Below are positions 23,282 through 34,236 of a stretch of 64,000 nt of DNA, piece by piece. Each line of letters begins with the position of its first letter. The stretch's first letter is position 1. The DNA is from Siphonodentalium dalli. Taxonomy: Eukaryota > Mollusca > Scaphopoda > Gadilida > Siphonodentaliidae. A program made the translations under genes and the position numbers. The notes under the pieces were generated by a model. It searched no databases. It was given only the letters and a program-made list of their open reading frames with translations, and was not told the origin of the DNA. Where the stretch lies: the NCBI GenBank assembly GCA_032622095.1, contig CP136064.1, forward strand, positions 255,547,863 through 255,611,862, read 5' to 3'.

Positions 23282-24045
23282 ACCCGACCCGACTTCGTCC
23301 GGGCTGTTTTCCCTCTGTTTTTCGCCGAATTGCGCGATTTGACCTTGAATTGATCATTTTGAAGGTCAAGGTCAGGTCGGTGTCACGATTTGACCCGTCC
23401 AAAACACTCCTCGGACAAAAGTACCCAACAGAAATATGTCCGCTTTTACCCGATTTGATCTTGAATTGACGACCCGACTTCGTCCGTGCTGTTTCCCCTC
23501 TGCTTTTCGGCGAATTGCGCGATTTGACCTTGAATTGTCCATTTTGAAGGTCAGGTGGGGTCACGATTTGACCCGTCCAAAACATTCTTCAGATAAAAGT
23601 AACCATAGGTATTAAATTTCGTCAAAATCCCGTAAAAATTCGCGATTTGACCTTGAATTCACAATTGTGAAGGTCAATGTCAGGTCGGGGTAACGATTTG
23701 ACCCGCCCAAAAGACCCGTCCATAAGTACCTCTGCGTATCAAATTTCATCGAAATCCGTCCCGTTTTACCCGATTTGACCTTGAATTGACATTTTTGAAG
23801 GTCAAGGTCATGTCGGGGTCACGATTTGAACCGTCCAAAACACTCCCTGGAAAAAATTACCACTAACTATCAAATTTCGTCAAAATCCGTCTGGCAGTTT
23901 TCCAACACCAACACCAACACCCCAAAAATGGTGGAAATCGGCCCAGCGGATACCGGGAGATCGGCCCAGCGGATACCGAGATACCCTATGTATCAAATTT
24001 CGTCCGTAAAAATCCGCCAGTTTTACCCGATTTGATTTCCACTCA
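23282..24045. mobile_element. Helitron-like family A, copies 2 and 3 (partial)
   Basis: New 5' modules (ACCCGACTTCGTCCG, then GCTGTTT) occur at 23282 and about 23469, directly following the preceding copy's tetranucleotide tail or core. The last copy runs to about 24040 without its own tail. It includes a short duplication (CGGCCCAGCGGATACCG twice near 23940-23975). Confidence 0.65.
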
Positions 24046-24985
24046 AGTAGATAAACGCGCCTCATATACACACGCTCATTAATTATCAAGCTTTAAACTA
24101 ATCGAGTTAACATAGTTATACGTAGTAAATCAAAACATTGTATAAGTCACATGCGACCGTCACCATAGCAATGAAGAAACTATGTAACATAGTTAAACGT
24201 AGTGATTCAAACCTGTGTAAACTTTGTCGGATCAAACGCTCTTAATAAACGCTCTTTATTAGTTATTTAATAAATTATTTAACTCGCAGAAATGTTCCAT
24301 TAATTCCGTAAGTCTCAGAGTCTTGCAGATTTTCAGTCCAAATTTCCATATTTATAGAAATCCGGGTATCAGTTTTTTTTATAAATCATATAAACAGTCA
24401 TAGACAACGGTGTTGTTGTTGGCATTCAGGGAATGGGGACACAGACAATTCTCACATTGCCGTAAAGATAAATTAGCATTGTGTGTATTTAGTCAATTTT
24501 AACTAATTATAACTAATTATTTTCTCGCCGTCAAAGTTCAACAATGTCGATGTTGTTGGCTTTGACGGCACTGGAAGATTCATACATGGAAGCCATTTCA
24601 GCTAAATGGATTCTTGGATGAGATTCCAGACCATAAAGATGATGATAATTTAGCGAACTTTTAACCGCGGGGTAACTGTACACGACTTGGCACTATGCGT
24701 GGTGTGGAAAATAATAGCATATAAAAAAAATAATCTTTCGACAATAGACCTAAGAATATCAGCTGTAACAAAAGTTATATATAAGAAATTGTAAATGATA
24801 TATTTTGGGATAGATACACGATTCTTAATAGCCTGCAAATTGACAATTTATATTGTAAATGTTATAATTTTGGGATACATACACGATTCGTAATTGCCTA
24901 CAAATTGACAATATCTCTTACGTTCGTCGACGACGTATGAATATAGAGTTATCCTCCCTGCATCGGGTGACAATCACGCCGGATC
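24046..24985. other. Unassigned sequence between Helitron-like copies
   Basis: AT-rich; no gene seen. AAACGCTCTTTATTAGTT near 24246 also occurs near 8615 inside the 494-bp TTAA element, and ACACGATTCKTAAT plus CTACAAATTGACAATWT is duplicated near 24820 and 24890. Confidence 0.4.
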
Positions 24986-25172
24986 CCGATATATGAGTTT
25001 TGAAGGTCAAGGTCACGTCGCACGGGCAAATTAATATGCCTATGCCACTCCCCGGCCGAAAGTAACCCCACATACCAAGTTTCATCGAAATCGGGTCGGC
25101 TGTTTTCGAGTTCATCGCGAACACACACACACACACACACTCACACACACAGATTTCCCAAAATATATATAT
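24986..25172. mobile_element. Helitron-like family A, 3' end only
   Basis: GAAGGTCAAGGTCACGTCGC, then CCACTCCCCGGCCGAAAGTA, then TTTCATCGAAATCG, then (CA)n and a TTTCCCAAAATATATATATACTAG terminus. The 5' part is absent. Confidence 0.65.
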
Positions 25173-25703
25173 ACTAGAAGGTGGACCCGACTTCGTCCGG
25201 GCTGTTTCCCCTCTGCTTTTCTGCGAATTGCGCGATTTGACCTTGAATTGTCCATTTTGAAGGTCAAAGTCAGGTGGGGTCACGATTTGACCCGTCCAAA
25301 ACACTGCCCGAACAAAAATACCCGACAAAATTACCGTCGAAATCCATCTGGTTTTACCCGATTTGACCTTGAATTGATGATTTTGAAGGTCAAGGTCAGG
25401 TCGCACGGGCAAATGAATAGGCTTATGAGACTCCCCATACGAAAGTATCCATAGACACTAATTTTCATCGAAATCCCGTGATATTCGGGCGTTTGACCTT
25501 GAAATGACCAGATTTCAAGGTCAATGTCACGTCGCACGGACAAATTAATATGCCTATGGCAGTCCCCGGCCGAAAATATCCCCACATACCAAGTTTCATC
25601 AAAATCGGCTCGGCCGTTTTCGAGTTCATCGCGATCACACACACATACACCCCCCCCCCCCCCCCACACACACACACAGATCTTCCAAAATATATAATAG
25701 ACT
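25173..25703. mobile_element. Helitron-like family A, complete copy
   Basis: Starts CTAGAAGGTGGACCCGACTT and ends CTTCCAAAATATATAATAGACTAG. It has a 5' hairpin, about three core units and a CACACA/poly-C/CACACA microsatellite near 25637-25680. It abuts the preceding copy and the first family-B copy with only the CTAG motif between. Confidence 0.7.
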
Positions 25704-26678
25704 AGCCGATGAGCCCGACGTTGTCCGGGCTATTCAAAAACCAAATTTCAAGTCGATAGCTCTACCCAGCCCGACGTTGTCCGGGCTATTCAAAAACCAA
25801 ATTTCAAGTCGATATCTCTACCCGTTTCCGAGATCTGGTCTGCGCATGCGCGAAGCTGGCGTCGCACGGGCTCGGCGACCCGATAAAATTCGTATCCGGG
25901 GCAAGATACATTCACATACCAAATTTCAAGTCGATAGCTCCATCCGTTTCCGAGATCTGGTCTGCGCATTCGCGAAGCTGGCGTCGCACGGGCTCGGCGA
26001 CCCGATGAGCCCGACGTTGTCCGGGCTATTCAAAAACCAAATTTCAAGTCGATAGCTCTACCCAACCCGACGTTGTCCGGGCTATTCAAAAACCAAATTT
26101 CAAGTCGATAGCTCTACCCGTTTCCGAAATCTGGTCTGCGCGAAGCTGGTGTCGCACGGGCTCGGCGACCCGATAAAATTCGTATCCGGGGCAAGATACA
26201 TTCACATACCAAATTTCAAGTCGATAGCTCCACCCGTTTCCGAGATCTCGTCTGCGCATGCGCGAAGCTGGCGTCGCACGGGCTCGGCGACCCGATAAAA
26301 TTCGTATTCGGGGCAAGATACATTCACATACCAAATTTCAAGTCGATAGCTCCACCCGTTTCCGAGATCTCGTCTGCGCATGCGCGAAGCTTGCGTCGCA
26401 CGGGCTCGGCGACCCGATAAAATTCGTATCCGGGGCAAGATACATTCACGTACCAAATTTCAAGTCGATAGCTCCACCCGTTTCCGAGATCTCGTCTGCG
26501 CATGCGCGAAGCGGGCGCCGCACGGGCTCGCCAATACGACAACGACGACCGCCTGGTCAAACTACACGCACGTACCAAGTTTCGTCCCGATCGGTCGAGA
26601 AACGTAGATTTGTATTAATGACAGACAGACAAACAAACAGACAGACAGACAGAGGTCTTCAAAATATATATGAGACTA
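25704..26678. mobile_element. Helitron-like family B, copy 1 (six core monomers)
   Basis: Starts CCGATGAGCCCGACGTTGTC with the near-palindrome AGCCCGACGTTGTCCGGGCT. Six ~122-bp monomers follow (AAATTTCAAGTCGATAGCTC...TCTGCGCATGCGCGAAGCTG...CGCACGGGCTCGGCGACCCG), then a unique 3' module (CCAATACGACAACGACGACC...CGTCCCGATCGGTCGAGAA), a (GACA/AACA)n tract and GGTCTTCAAAATATATATGA. Partial extra 5' modules occur inside at about 25767, 26004 and 26064. Non-coding: 122 is not a multiple of three and every frame is open. Confidence 0.75.
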
Positions 26679-27624
26679 TCCGATGAGCCCGACGTCGTCC
26701 GGGCTATTCAAAACCAAATTTCAAGTCCGGGCTATTCAAAAACCAAATTTCAAGTCGATAGCTCTACCCGTTACCGAGATCTGGTCTGCGCATGCGCGAA
26801 GCTGGCGTCGCACGGGCTCGGCGACCCGATAAAATTCGTATCCGGGGCAAGATACATTCACACACCAAATTTCAAGTCGATAGCTCTACCCGTTTCCGAG
26901 ATCTGGTTTGCGCATGCGCGAAGCTGGCGTCGCACGGGCTCGGCGACCCGATAAAATTCGTATCCGGGGCAAGATACATTCACATACCAAATTTCAAGTC
27001 GATAGCTCCATCCGTTTCCGAGATCTGGTCTGCGCATGCGCGAAGCTGGCGTCGCACGGGCTCGGCGACCCGATGAACCCGACGTTGTCCGGGCTATTCA
27101 AAAACCAAATTTCAAGTCGATAGCTCTACCCAACCCGACGTTGTCCGGGCTATTCAAAAACCAAATTTCAAGTCGATAGCTCTACCCGTTTCCGAAATCT
27201 GGTCTGCGCGAAGCTGGTGTCGCACGGGCTCGGCGACCCGATAAAATTAGTATCCGGGGCAAGATACATTCACATACCAAATTTCAAGTCGATAGCTCCA
27301 CCCGTTTCCGAGATCTCGTCTGCGCATGCGCGAAGCTTGCGTCGCACGGGCTCGGCGACCCGATAAAATTCGTATCCGGGGCAAGATACATTCACGTACC
27401 AAATTTCAAGTCGATAGCTCCACCCGTTTCCGAGATCTCATCTGCGCATGCGCTGCACGGGCGCCGCACGGGCTTGCCAATACGACAACGACGACCGCCT
27501 GGTCAAACTACACGCACGTACCAAGTTTCGTCCCGATCGGTCGAGAATCGTAGATTTGTATTAATCACAGACAGACAAACAAACAGACAGACAGACAGAG
27601 GTCTTCAAAATATATATGAGACTA
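26679..27624. mobile_element. Helitron-like family B, copy 2 (six core monomers)
   Basis: Same order and nearly the same internal irregularities as copy 1, including the internal partial 5' modules and a monomer with the shortened TCTGCGCGAAGCTGG. This indicates that copies 1 and 2 arose by tandem duplication. Ends with a tetranucleotide tract and AAAATATATATGAGACTA. Confidence 0.75.
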
Positions 27625-28155
27625 TCCGATGAGCCCGACGTCGTCCGGGCTATTCAAAAACCAAATTTCACGTCCGGGCTATTCAAAAACAAAATTTCAA
27701 GTCGATAGCTCTACCCGTTACCGAGATCTGGTCTGCGCATGCGCGAAGCTGGCGTCGCACGGGCTCGGCGACCCGATAAAATTCGTATCCGGGGCAAGAT
27801 ACATTCACACACCAAATTTCAAGTCGATAGCTCCACCCGTTTCCGAGATCTCGTCTGCGCATGCGCGAAGCTGGCGTCGCATGGGCTCGGCGACCCGATA
27901 AAATTCGTATCCGGGGCAAGATACATTCACACACCAAATTTCAAGTCGATAGCTCCACCCGTTTCCGAGATCTCGTCTGCGCATGCGCTGCACGGGCGTC
28001 GCACGGGCTCGCCAATACGACAACGACCACCGCCTGGTCAAACTACACACACGTACCAAGTTTCGTCCCGATCGGTCGAGAATCGTAGATTTGTATTAAT
28101 GACAGACAAACAAACAGACAGACAGACAGAGGTCTTCAAAATATATATGAGACTA
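27625..28155. mobile_element. Helitron-like family B, copy 3 (three core monomers)
   Basis: Short version: 5' hairpin, three 122-bp monomers, 3' module, tetranucleotide tract, AAAATATATATGAGACTAG. Confidence 0.75.
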
Positions 28156-28610
28156 GCCGATGAGCCCGACGTTGTCCGGGCTATTCATCCGGGCTATTCA
28201 AAAACCAAATTTCGATCGCTCTACCCGTTTCCGAGATCTGGTCTGCGCATGCGCGAAGCTGGCGTCGCACGGGCTCGGCGACCCGATAAAATTCTTATCC
28301 GGGGCAAGATACATTCACATACCAAATTTCAAGTCGATAGCTCCACCCGTTTCCGAGATCTCGTCTGCGCATGCGCGAAGCTGACGTCGCACGGGCTCGG
28401 TGACCCGATAAAATTCGTATCCGGGGCAAGATACATTCACATACCAAATATCAAGTCGATAGCTCCACCCGTTTCCGAGATCTCGTCTGCGCATGCGCGA
28501 AGCGGGCGCCGCACGGGCTCGCCAATACGACAACGTTCACCGCCTGGTCAAACTACACTCACGTACCAAGTTTCGTCCCGATCGGTCGAGAATCGTAGAT
28601 TTGTATTAAT

Positions 28611-28658
<48 letters not shown>

Positions 28659-28690
28659 AACAAACAAACAGAGGTCTTCAAAATATATAT

Positions 28691-28692
<2 letters not shown>
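28156..28692. mobile_element. Helitron-like family B, copy 4 (three core monomers)
   Basis: As copy 3 but with a longer GACA/AACA tract (28610-28672). It ends AAAATATATATGAG and runs into (TA)n. The start has the hairpin followed by a partial second copy (TCCGGGCTATTCATCCGGGC). Confidence 0.75.
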
Positions 28693-28745
<53 letters not shown>

Positions 28746-28866
28746 CGGCTAGGAGTTAATTGACTGTCGGCTTGGTACCGGCGCGGCTTGGCAGCTGAAT
28801 ATAGGTTTGGTACCGGCGGGGGGGGGGGGGGGCAGCCGACTATAGGCTTAGTATCGGCGGGGTGTA
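28693..28866. repeat. (TA)n tract then minisatellite, right flank of the Helitron-like cluster
   Basis: (TA)n to about 28743, then about three units of the CTGACTATAGGYTTGGTACCGGCGGGG minisatellite seen at 22287-22530. Confidence 0.85.
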
Positions 28867-28881
28867 AGAAAAGTTAGTTAC

Positions 28882-28945
28882 CTGTAGATGCATATATCCA
28901 CACTCCGCACAAGATCGTATTAACAAACACCATAGCCCCTGCCAT
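28882..28945 (-). CDS. First coding exon: signal peptide of a secreted or membrane protein
   Basis: The minus strand starts at ATG 28945 (second ATG at 28933). It encodes MAGAMVFVNTILCGVWIYAST, a hydrophobic signal-peptide-like stretch, and ends at donor ACAG|GTAACT (28881-28876) in phase 1. Reading through the donor meets TAA after two codons. A paralogous exon with the same layout exists at 21419-22029. Phase 1 is the phase of the LDLa exons further along the minus strand, so this may be the start, or an alternative start, of that gene. The connection is inference; transcripts would settle it. Confidence 0.6.
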
Positions 28946-29940
28946 CTTATCTTCTAATTATGCAGTTGCAATAAAGCACGCGGGCGTGTTCGGTAAAACT
29001 ATTAGAGTTACAAGTGCTATCCGGAAACTGGCATCAAGTGATATTATCCAATGGTATTGAAGGATCGACTTTGATGTCAGATGGCTAGACCAGGAAGAAG
29101 TAAGCAGAACACTACACGGAATTTGGAGTTTACTTGCATTTATACGTCAAGTAGTTTCCATTACATGTCCAGATTTACGGCATATACGGATCACGTCATT
29201 CCATAAATTTGAAATTTTCGTGGGATTTATGTGGGATTTACGAAAAAGTATTCTTCCACATTTAGTCATTTCGACATGTTTAATCTACGTTTCAACACTC
29301 AACTTCATAAGTTCATCATCTCTTTAAAGAGTAAACATTTTGAAGCCGAGATTCTAATTTCATGGAACACCGTAAACAATCGAGACATATGAAAATCCCA
29401 TAAGCTAAAACAAATTGTGTAGAGATACTTATGTGTGATTTGATTGACTGATTAGTTGATTAACGTCGTTTCAGCCACCGGGCCATCTCCCGATTAAGAA
29501 CATAATCAGTAGTCAAAAACTAAAGCCAAAGCCAAGCAACTGTTCGTGTGAAAAGCAGGCAGTGTAGCATACTAAAACTATGTCGTGGACATAAAAAAAA
29601 AAACACACAGGAGAAAATGTTTCCTCTTGGAATATAAATTCAAGAATTAACTAATGTGCAAACAGTATATGACGCATACAATTAGTACAAGAATACGCAT
29701 CAAACTTTTAATTAAATTATGTTAAAAGTATAGTAGTTTCTAACGTCGGATTTGGCATTACAAGATATTTGATGAATCTGGCGTGACCCTTTATCAATGC
29801 GTCAAAGTTGACCGTCGGTTGGTGACACTGAGGGGGATCCTTCAACAAACTTCAACCCACATAATTACTGTCTGTCATGTTAATCGTTTCTCTTGAACCT
29901 TTGCAAGCTCAAATATCAGACCTCTGTTTTGATTGTCAAA
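28946..29940. other. No gene seen; presumed upstream region of the 28.9-kb first exon
   Basis: 28946-29060 is shared with the flank of the paralogous first exon. GATTGACTGATTAGTTGATTAACGTCG near 29440 is a dispersed-repeat type also hinted at 7888. Confidence 0.4.
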
Positions 29941-30295
29941 ACCTTTCGTATGTGGTAGCAACTGTCTGAACTTGAGTAGATTGTTTTGGGGCAACTATCG
30001 CGATGTCGGTATATGTATCCATAGCCTATGATTCAGGTTCAGACACAGAAGCGACATCGGTCTCGTTAACTTGAGTTGCTATGGTGAGAAACTGATGACG
30101 TATGTTTGAATATGTTTGTATGCTGGCATCAAGACACATTTTTTTTTTGAAATGGTATCTGAGTATGTGACCAGTAGAATTAATTGTCGAACACCAACTT
30201 AACACCAACTTAACATCTATATATAATAAATGTATCTCAGCCTTACATCTTTGAATAATGAATCCATAGTCCAATATGGGGCATGAACGATCCAT
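29941..30295 (-). pseudogene. Possible C-terminal cytoplasmic-tail exon with in-frame TAG
   Basis: The minus-strand frame reads QTYSNIRHQFLTIATQVN, ETDVASVSEPES, then TAG at about 30030, then in the same frame AMDTYTDIAIVAPKQ and QVQTVATTYERF to TGA 29941. The residues on both sides have the polar, Ser/Thr/Tyr-rich character of a receptor tail. An acceptor-like TGCCAG precedes the Tyr/Asn-rich part near 30125. I recognise no family. It lies about 1 kb upstream (minus sense) of the signal-peptide exon, as the last exon of a preceding gene would. Confidence 0.3.
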
Positions 30296-30494
30296 TGCAC
30301 CATGTGAACATTAACGACCCATTGCACCATGTGTACATTAACGGTTTTTTCATACAATCCTTATGATCAGAAATCGAACAGCATGAACGCTTTTCTTTTA
30401 CAATTTACCTGACCATAAACATGCACATGGCAATTAAAACATCGCAATGGATTTGGAACACATTATTGAGCATGTTATTGAACAATAATTAGTT

Positions 30495-30740
30495 ATTTTG
30501 TTTACCCTGTGCCAATGCATTCTCTTATATATGCGAGTCGACCATATAGGTCGCCTCGCATATATAAGAGAATGCATTGGCTTAACAATGTTTTTTAAAT
30601 AAATATTTCTTACAATTTTTAGGACATAAAATCAAAAAAACACCTATTACCCCGCAGGGAGCCCCACACATATATAGAAGCACATAGAAGAGTGTCGTCT
30701 GCTCATGTTTGTCTGGGGCTCTGTATGGGTGAAATTATAA
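30495..30740. repeat. Dispersed repeat with a 5' hairpin, copy 1
   Basis: TTACCCTGTGCCAATGCATT begins a near-perfect inverted repeat (30509-30577: arms GCCAATGCATTCTCTTATAT...). ~150 bp of conserved sequence follows (AATTTTTAGGACATAAAAT...GCAGGGAGCCCCACACATAT...AAGAGTGTCGTCTGCTC). The second copy is at 39049-39290. No coding frame; could be a MITE or SINE-like unit. Confidence 0.75.
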
Positions 30741-30888
30741 AATTGTGCTTAAATATATCTTTATATAATCGACCGTCAATGTAGTCGATGTTCGCATCGA
30801 TTGAATGTCAAAAGATAACTGTTCAAATAAATGTCCATAAACTGTCTTTGGAAATCTGCGTACTTCTGCAACTCCCTGTGAAGCCAAC

Positions 30889-31354
30889 TCAGCCAATATA
30901 TTGAAAAGAAACAGCTATATCGCGGGTTCCTAACACAGCTCTGCTACTATTCAGTGTACTGTGAGAGTCCGATTGAACTTTCTTTGAACATTCAATCAGG
31001 CGATAGCCACTTATTGGCCCAGTTCTGATTGGTTTGAAATAGTTCAAATGTCGAGCAATGCTTTGTAGCGTTTTACCAAAGAATAAATACAGAAGGTCTC
31101 TTGACATTTGGATCAAAGCCAAGTACTGAGGATATACCGCACCCATTGGAACTTTGTGAGTCATCACTCCGACGACCAATACATTGTTGTTTTGTCTTGA
31201 GTTTCAACTGAAAAGCAAATAATCGACAACTATCCCAGCAGCCGTCTCGGATAATCCTTCGAATTATGGTCCGGCCAAAGACTGGCAGAAGCAGTGACCC
31301 GTTTAGCCACTGAATATTGCAGCATCCCGGTACCTCATGCAGTGCGACAGGCAT
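30889..31354 (-). other. Unrecognised coding-like frames
   Basis: Two overlapping minus-strand frames: 31354-31073 (HEVPGCCNIQWLNGSLLLP... with a cysteine-containing middle) and 31179-30889 (THKVPMGAVYPQYLALIQMS..., ending FQYIG). They may be one frame broken by a shift near 31180. No family recognised; chance frames are possible. Confidence 0.2.
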
Positions 31355-31730
31355 GAGAAATACTACAGTGAAACTTTAACAATCATCAAGACGAAATTCA
31401 AAGAGACATGACACGACCAAAACAACAGACATGAAAAACAGAATACATGACTGCATAGATCATGCAAAACAATACAACAGATAACAGAAATGTAATTTGA
31501 AACACTGTAGAGAGGCGTGACTTTCCGATTGATTGAGCCGGATCAACTTAACTACCCGTCTTGAGATATAGGACCATATATGATCATGAGCTGAGTCGTA
31601 TCCGCAAGTCGATGCCTCACGTTATTCCTGCGACTGCCCTAGTGCCATTAAGATTCATACACTCATTCATACATTCTACAACCGGGCCCATGCTTTGAAT
31701 GATTGGAGGACCACTTGAAAGAAGACTACT

Positions 31731-31994
31731 TCAAGGTAAGATACTACATGATGATATAGCAATTAATGAATGGGTAATTGTATTAGACCTGATCATGGCG
31801 TTCTGAGTTTCCTTGATAACAGACCGAGGCATATAGATGTATATATTGTAGCAGTCATATTCCCAGCGGTCAAGTGTTTTATTCGGTGAGCCTCTAGCTG
31901 TGCATGCTGTCTGAACGCAGGGAATGGTAAAATACATGTGAGCCGGTATTCCACAAAGCGAAAGAAGTTTGAGTTTTGAAATGAAGAACTGCAT
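31731..31994 (-). other. Unrecognised coding-like frame with cysteine-rich segment
   Basis: The minus frame contains SLCGIPAHMYFTIPCVQTAC and RWEYDCYNIYIYMPRSV. The spacing of cysteines hints at an extracellular domain, but I cannot name one. No splice sites were confirmed. Confidence 0.2.
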
Positions 31995-32754
31995 ATTTCT
32001 ACGCTGACACCAATCGACTACTATGTCAATTGTAGAATAAGGTTCAACGAAATCGTCAACAAGTAAAATTAATGCTCAGTCGAATTAGCTCCCGATTTGA
32101 CGCGAAACTTCAGGTAACGTGCCAACAGTCGAACTGTGCATCGGTGCACAAACGTATTAGACATATGCAGCACACGGTGCGCTATTTCTGACGGCGGCCA
32201 TCTTTGACGACATTTTTAGAAAGAAATAAATGCATCACAAGTGATGGATTTCCGAACGATCCATAGAGGGCGGCAATGAAGAAAAGCCCAAAAAATACCC
32301 TTGAACTGCCTGACTTTGCAGTGCAAAATGTGACGGTGGGTTGAAAATTGACATTGAAATTAATGACATTTGTTGATCAACGTATTCCGCCGACGTTTAC
32401 GTTGAACCTTATTTTACATTCCGAACGACTCGGCTATTTCCGCTTCGCTGAAGAAATAACCTTTTCCATAAATATATGCCGGTCTATTTCAATCACGTGG
32501 TTGACCACCTGCATACTTCTGGAAAATACCTCTGTTGGTTGGGAAACTCGTCTGTTCTATAAATCTTAGAAGATTAACTTCTGTGGGGAAATTCCTAATA
32601 GACTTGGCTGGTTGACAGCAGCTGAATTATATGGTGAAGGAATAATAGGCTGGTTATGAATTAGACTGGTCGGGTGGTGGGATATTCCTATGGTAGCCAG
32701 AAGCTAAATTATAGACTCTTCGTATGGTGGGGACTTGGCTATATACTCAATGAC

Positions 32755-33300
32755 AAGGGATGAAACTCTTCTGATCTAGGAAGATATGAGTATGCTATAT
32801 ATTTGTTTTCGCGAGACACACATAATTGGACGAGGAGGGGTGAAAGCAATTCCTCGCTGGTGGGGGATGCCGCCCTATCTACCCCACTCCCGCCCAGTCT
32901 ACTCTGCTTCCCTCCCTGCCACTCCTCCCGACCTCCCACGCATCCACATATATAGTTATGCCACATCCCCTTGTAGGGTGTTATATATTTTTCTCCAATG
33001 GGTTCGTTGTTGTCTCATATGGACTTCGCGTGTCGCGGCCGGGAGGGGATGCAACTCTTTTGATCTAGGAAAATATGAGTATGTATGTATTTTCTTTTCG
33101 CGAGACACACACCCTTGGACGAGGAGGGGTGAAAGCAACTCATCTACTCCTCTTACCTCCCAGTCCACTCTGCTTCCCTCCCTGTCCACTCCTCCCGACC
33201 TCCCCCCAACCCCCGTCCGCATCCACGTCTATAGTTATCCCACATCCCCTTGTACGGTGTTATTTTGTTTCCACTGGGTTCGCGTGTCGCGGCCGGGACC
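32755..33300. repeat. Tandem duplication, ~287-bp unit, TATA-bearing
   Basis: GATGAAACTCTTCTGATCTA at 32760 recurs as GATGCAACTCTTTTGATCTA at 33047. Both are followed by TATGAGTATG, TTTTCGCGAGACACAC, GGACGAGGAGGGGTGAAAGC, a pyrimidine-rich tract and TATAGTTAT-CCACATCCCCTTGTA. 33300-33800 continues with TATATATAGTG and TATATAATTG motifs ahead of the small plus-strand frames. Promoter function is inference. Confidence 0.65.
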
Positions 33301-33804
33301 TGAGGTCTCACATTCACACATCCCTCCTTCCCCTCCTTTAGCGTATAGAACATTCCTGAATCGTGGATCAGTTATATATAGTGAAATGGGGAGGAGTAAA
33401 TTAGGAGGGACGTGTATATAATTGAGGGGGTATTCGGACGAGTACTCAGTTATAGTCGGTGATTCAACAGCAAACACAGTCGAGTTGAATGCTTAATTCT
33501 TGACAGTGAACTATCCTGCGTTGATACAGGAAAGTCGATATTCGGTGTACGTATAAAGAACCCGTGGATTTAGTGAACAGTTATTGGCGGTGACTCAATA
33601 CACTTGCTATTGGCAATACACAACACAGTCGCACTGCACATATTATATTCACTTAGTATTTAAATACCTATAGAAAGATAGTGTTGTCGCCCTTGAAACG
33701 AAACCCGTTCAATTGAAGTATAGTGACCGAAAGTGGGCCTACATGTATAGTATACCCTGTGAAATCCAGATCGTTTTGGTGCTTGCACTGAAAGTCTATA
33801 CGAA

Positions 33805-33960
33805 ATGACACAAGCACAAATAGATGCGGCCCGTGCGGTATATAACATATTTGATGTTTCCGAAGTTGCTGGAAATGGAGTAAATGTATCTATTGGACCC
33901 GAGCTATCTATCGCTATTGGTCGCGTTAAGGAGTATATTTTTTCTAAAACAAGAACGTAG
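33805..33960 (+). CDS. Small open frame of 51 codons, no family recognised
   Basis: ATG at 33805 to TAG 33958-33960, beginning MTQAQIDAARAVYNIFDVSE and ending VKEYIFSKTRT. The residue mix (alternating hydrophobic and polar, no low complexity) looks like real protein rather than chance. It follows the duplicated TATA-bearing segment and precedes another open frame on the same strand at 34237. It could be a degenerate mobile element or viral-like cassette, or a host peptide. Confidence 0.35.
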   Translation: MTQAQIDAARAVYNIFDVSEVAGNGVNVSIGPELSIAIGRVKEYIFSKTRT

Positions 33961-34236
33961 AGCATTCGAATACATATAGATACTTATATTTGTGTGATAT
34001 GGAAATGACTATAATTTATCTTCAAAATTATCTAAATGGATTACAATGACTATATTATGTACCTTTCAAGCATATATCTGGATAGTTCCTCCTTCACAAT
34101 CGAATCGACAGATATGGGTATATTTATTAACTAACTAAACGGAATATTGTCTCTCTCTATTTTGGGATATAATCGAATATACTGTCTGACTATTCTCATA
34201 CACAGGTATATAGTGACCCATATACGATTATAAAGT

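Noticed and set aside
25700-25745. Hammerhead ribozyme at the family-B start (CCGATGAG plus stem)
   Set aside because: CCGATGAG resembles CTGATGAG and a stem follows, but the required GAAA after stem II is replaced by CTATTCAAAA and no cleavage-site strand is evident.
25777-28692. Long open frames (up to 317 codons) on both strands in the family-B array
   Set aside because: The core period is 122 bp, not a multiple of three, so all frames are open through repeats; the translations are just the monomer read in rotating frames.
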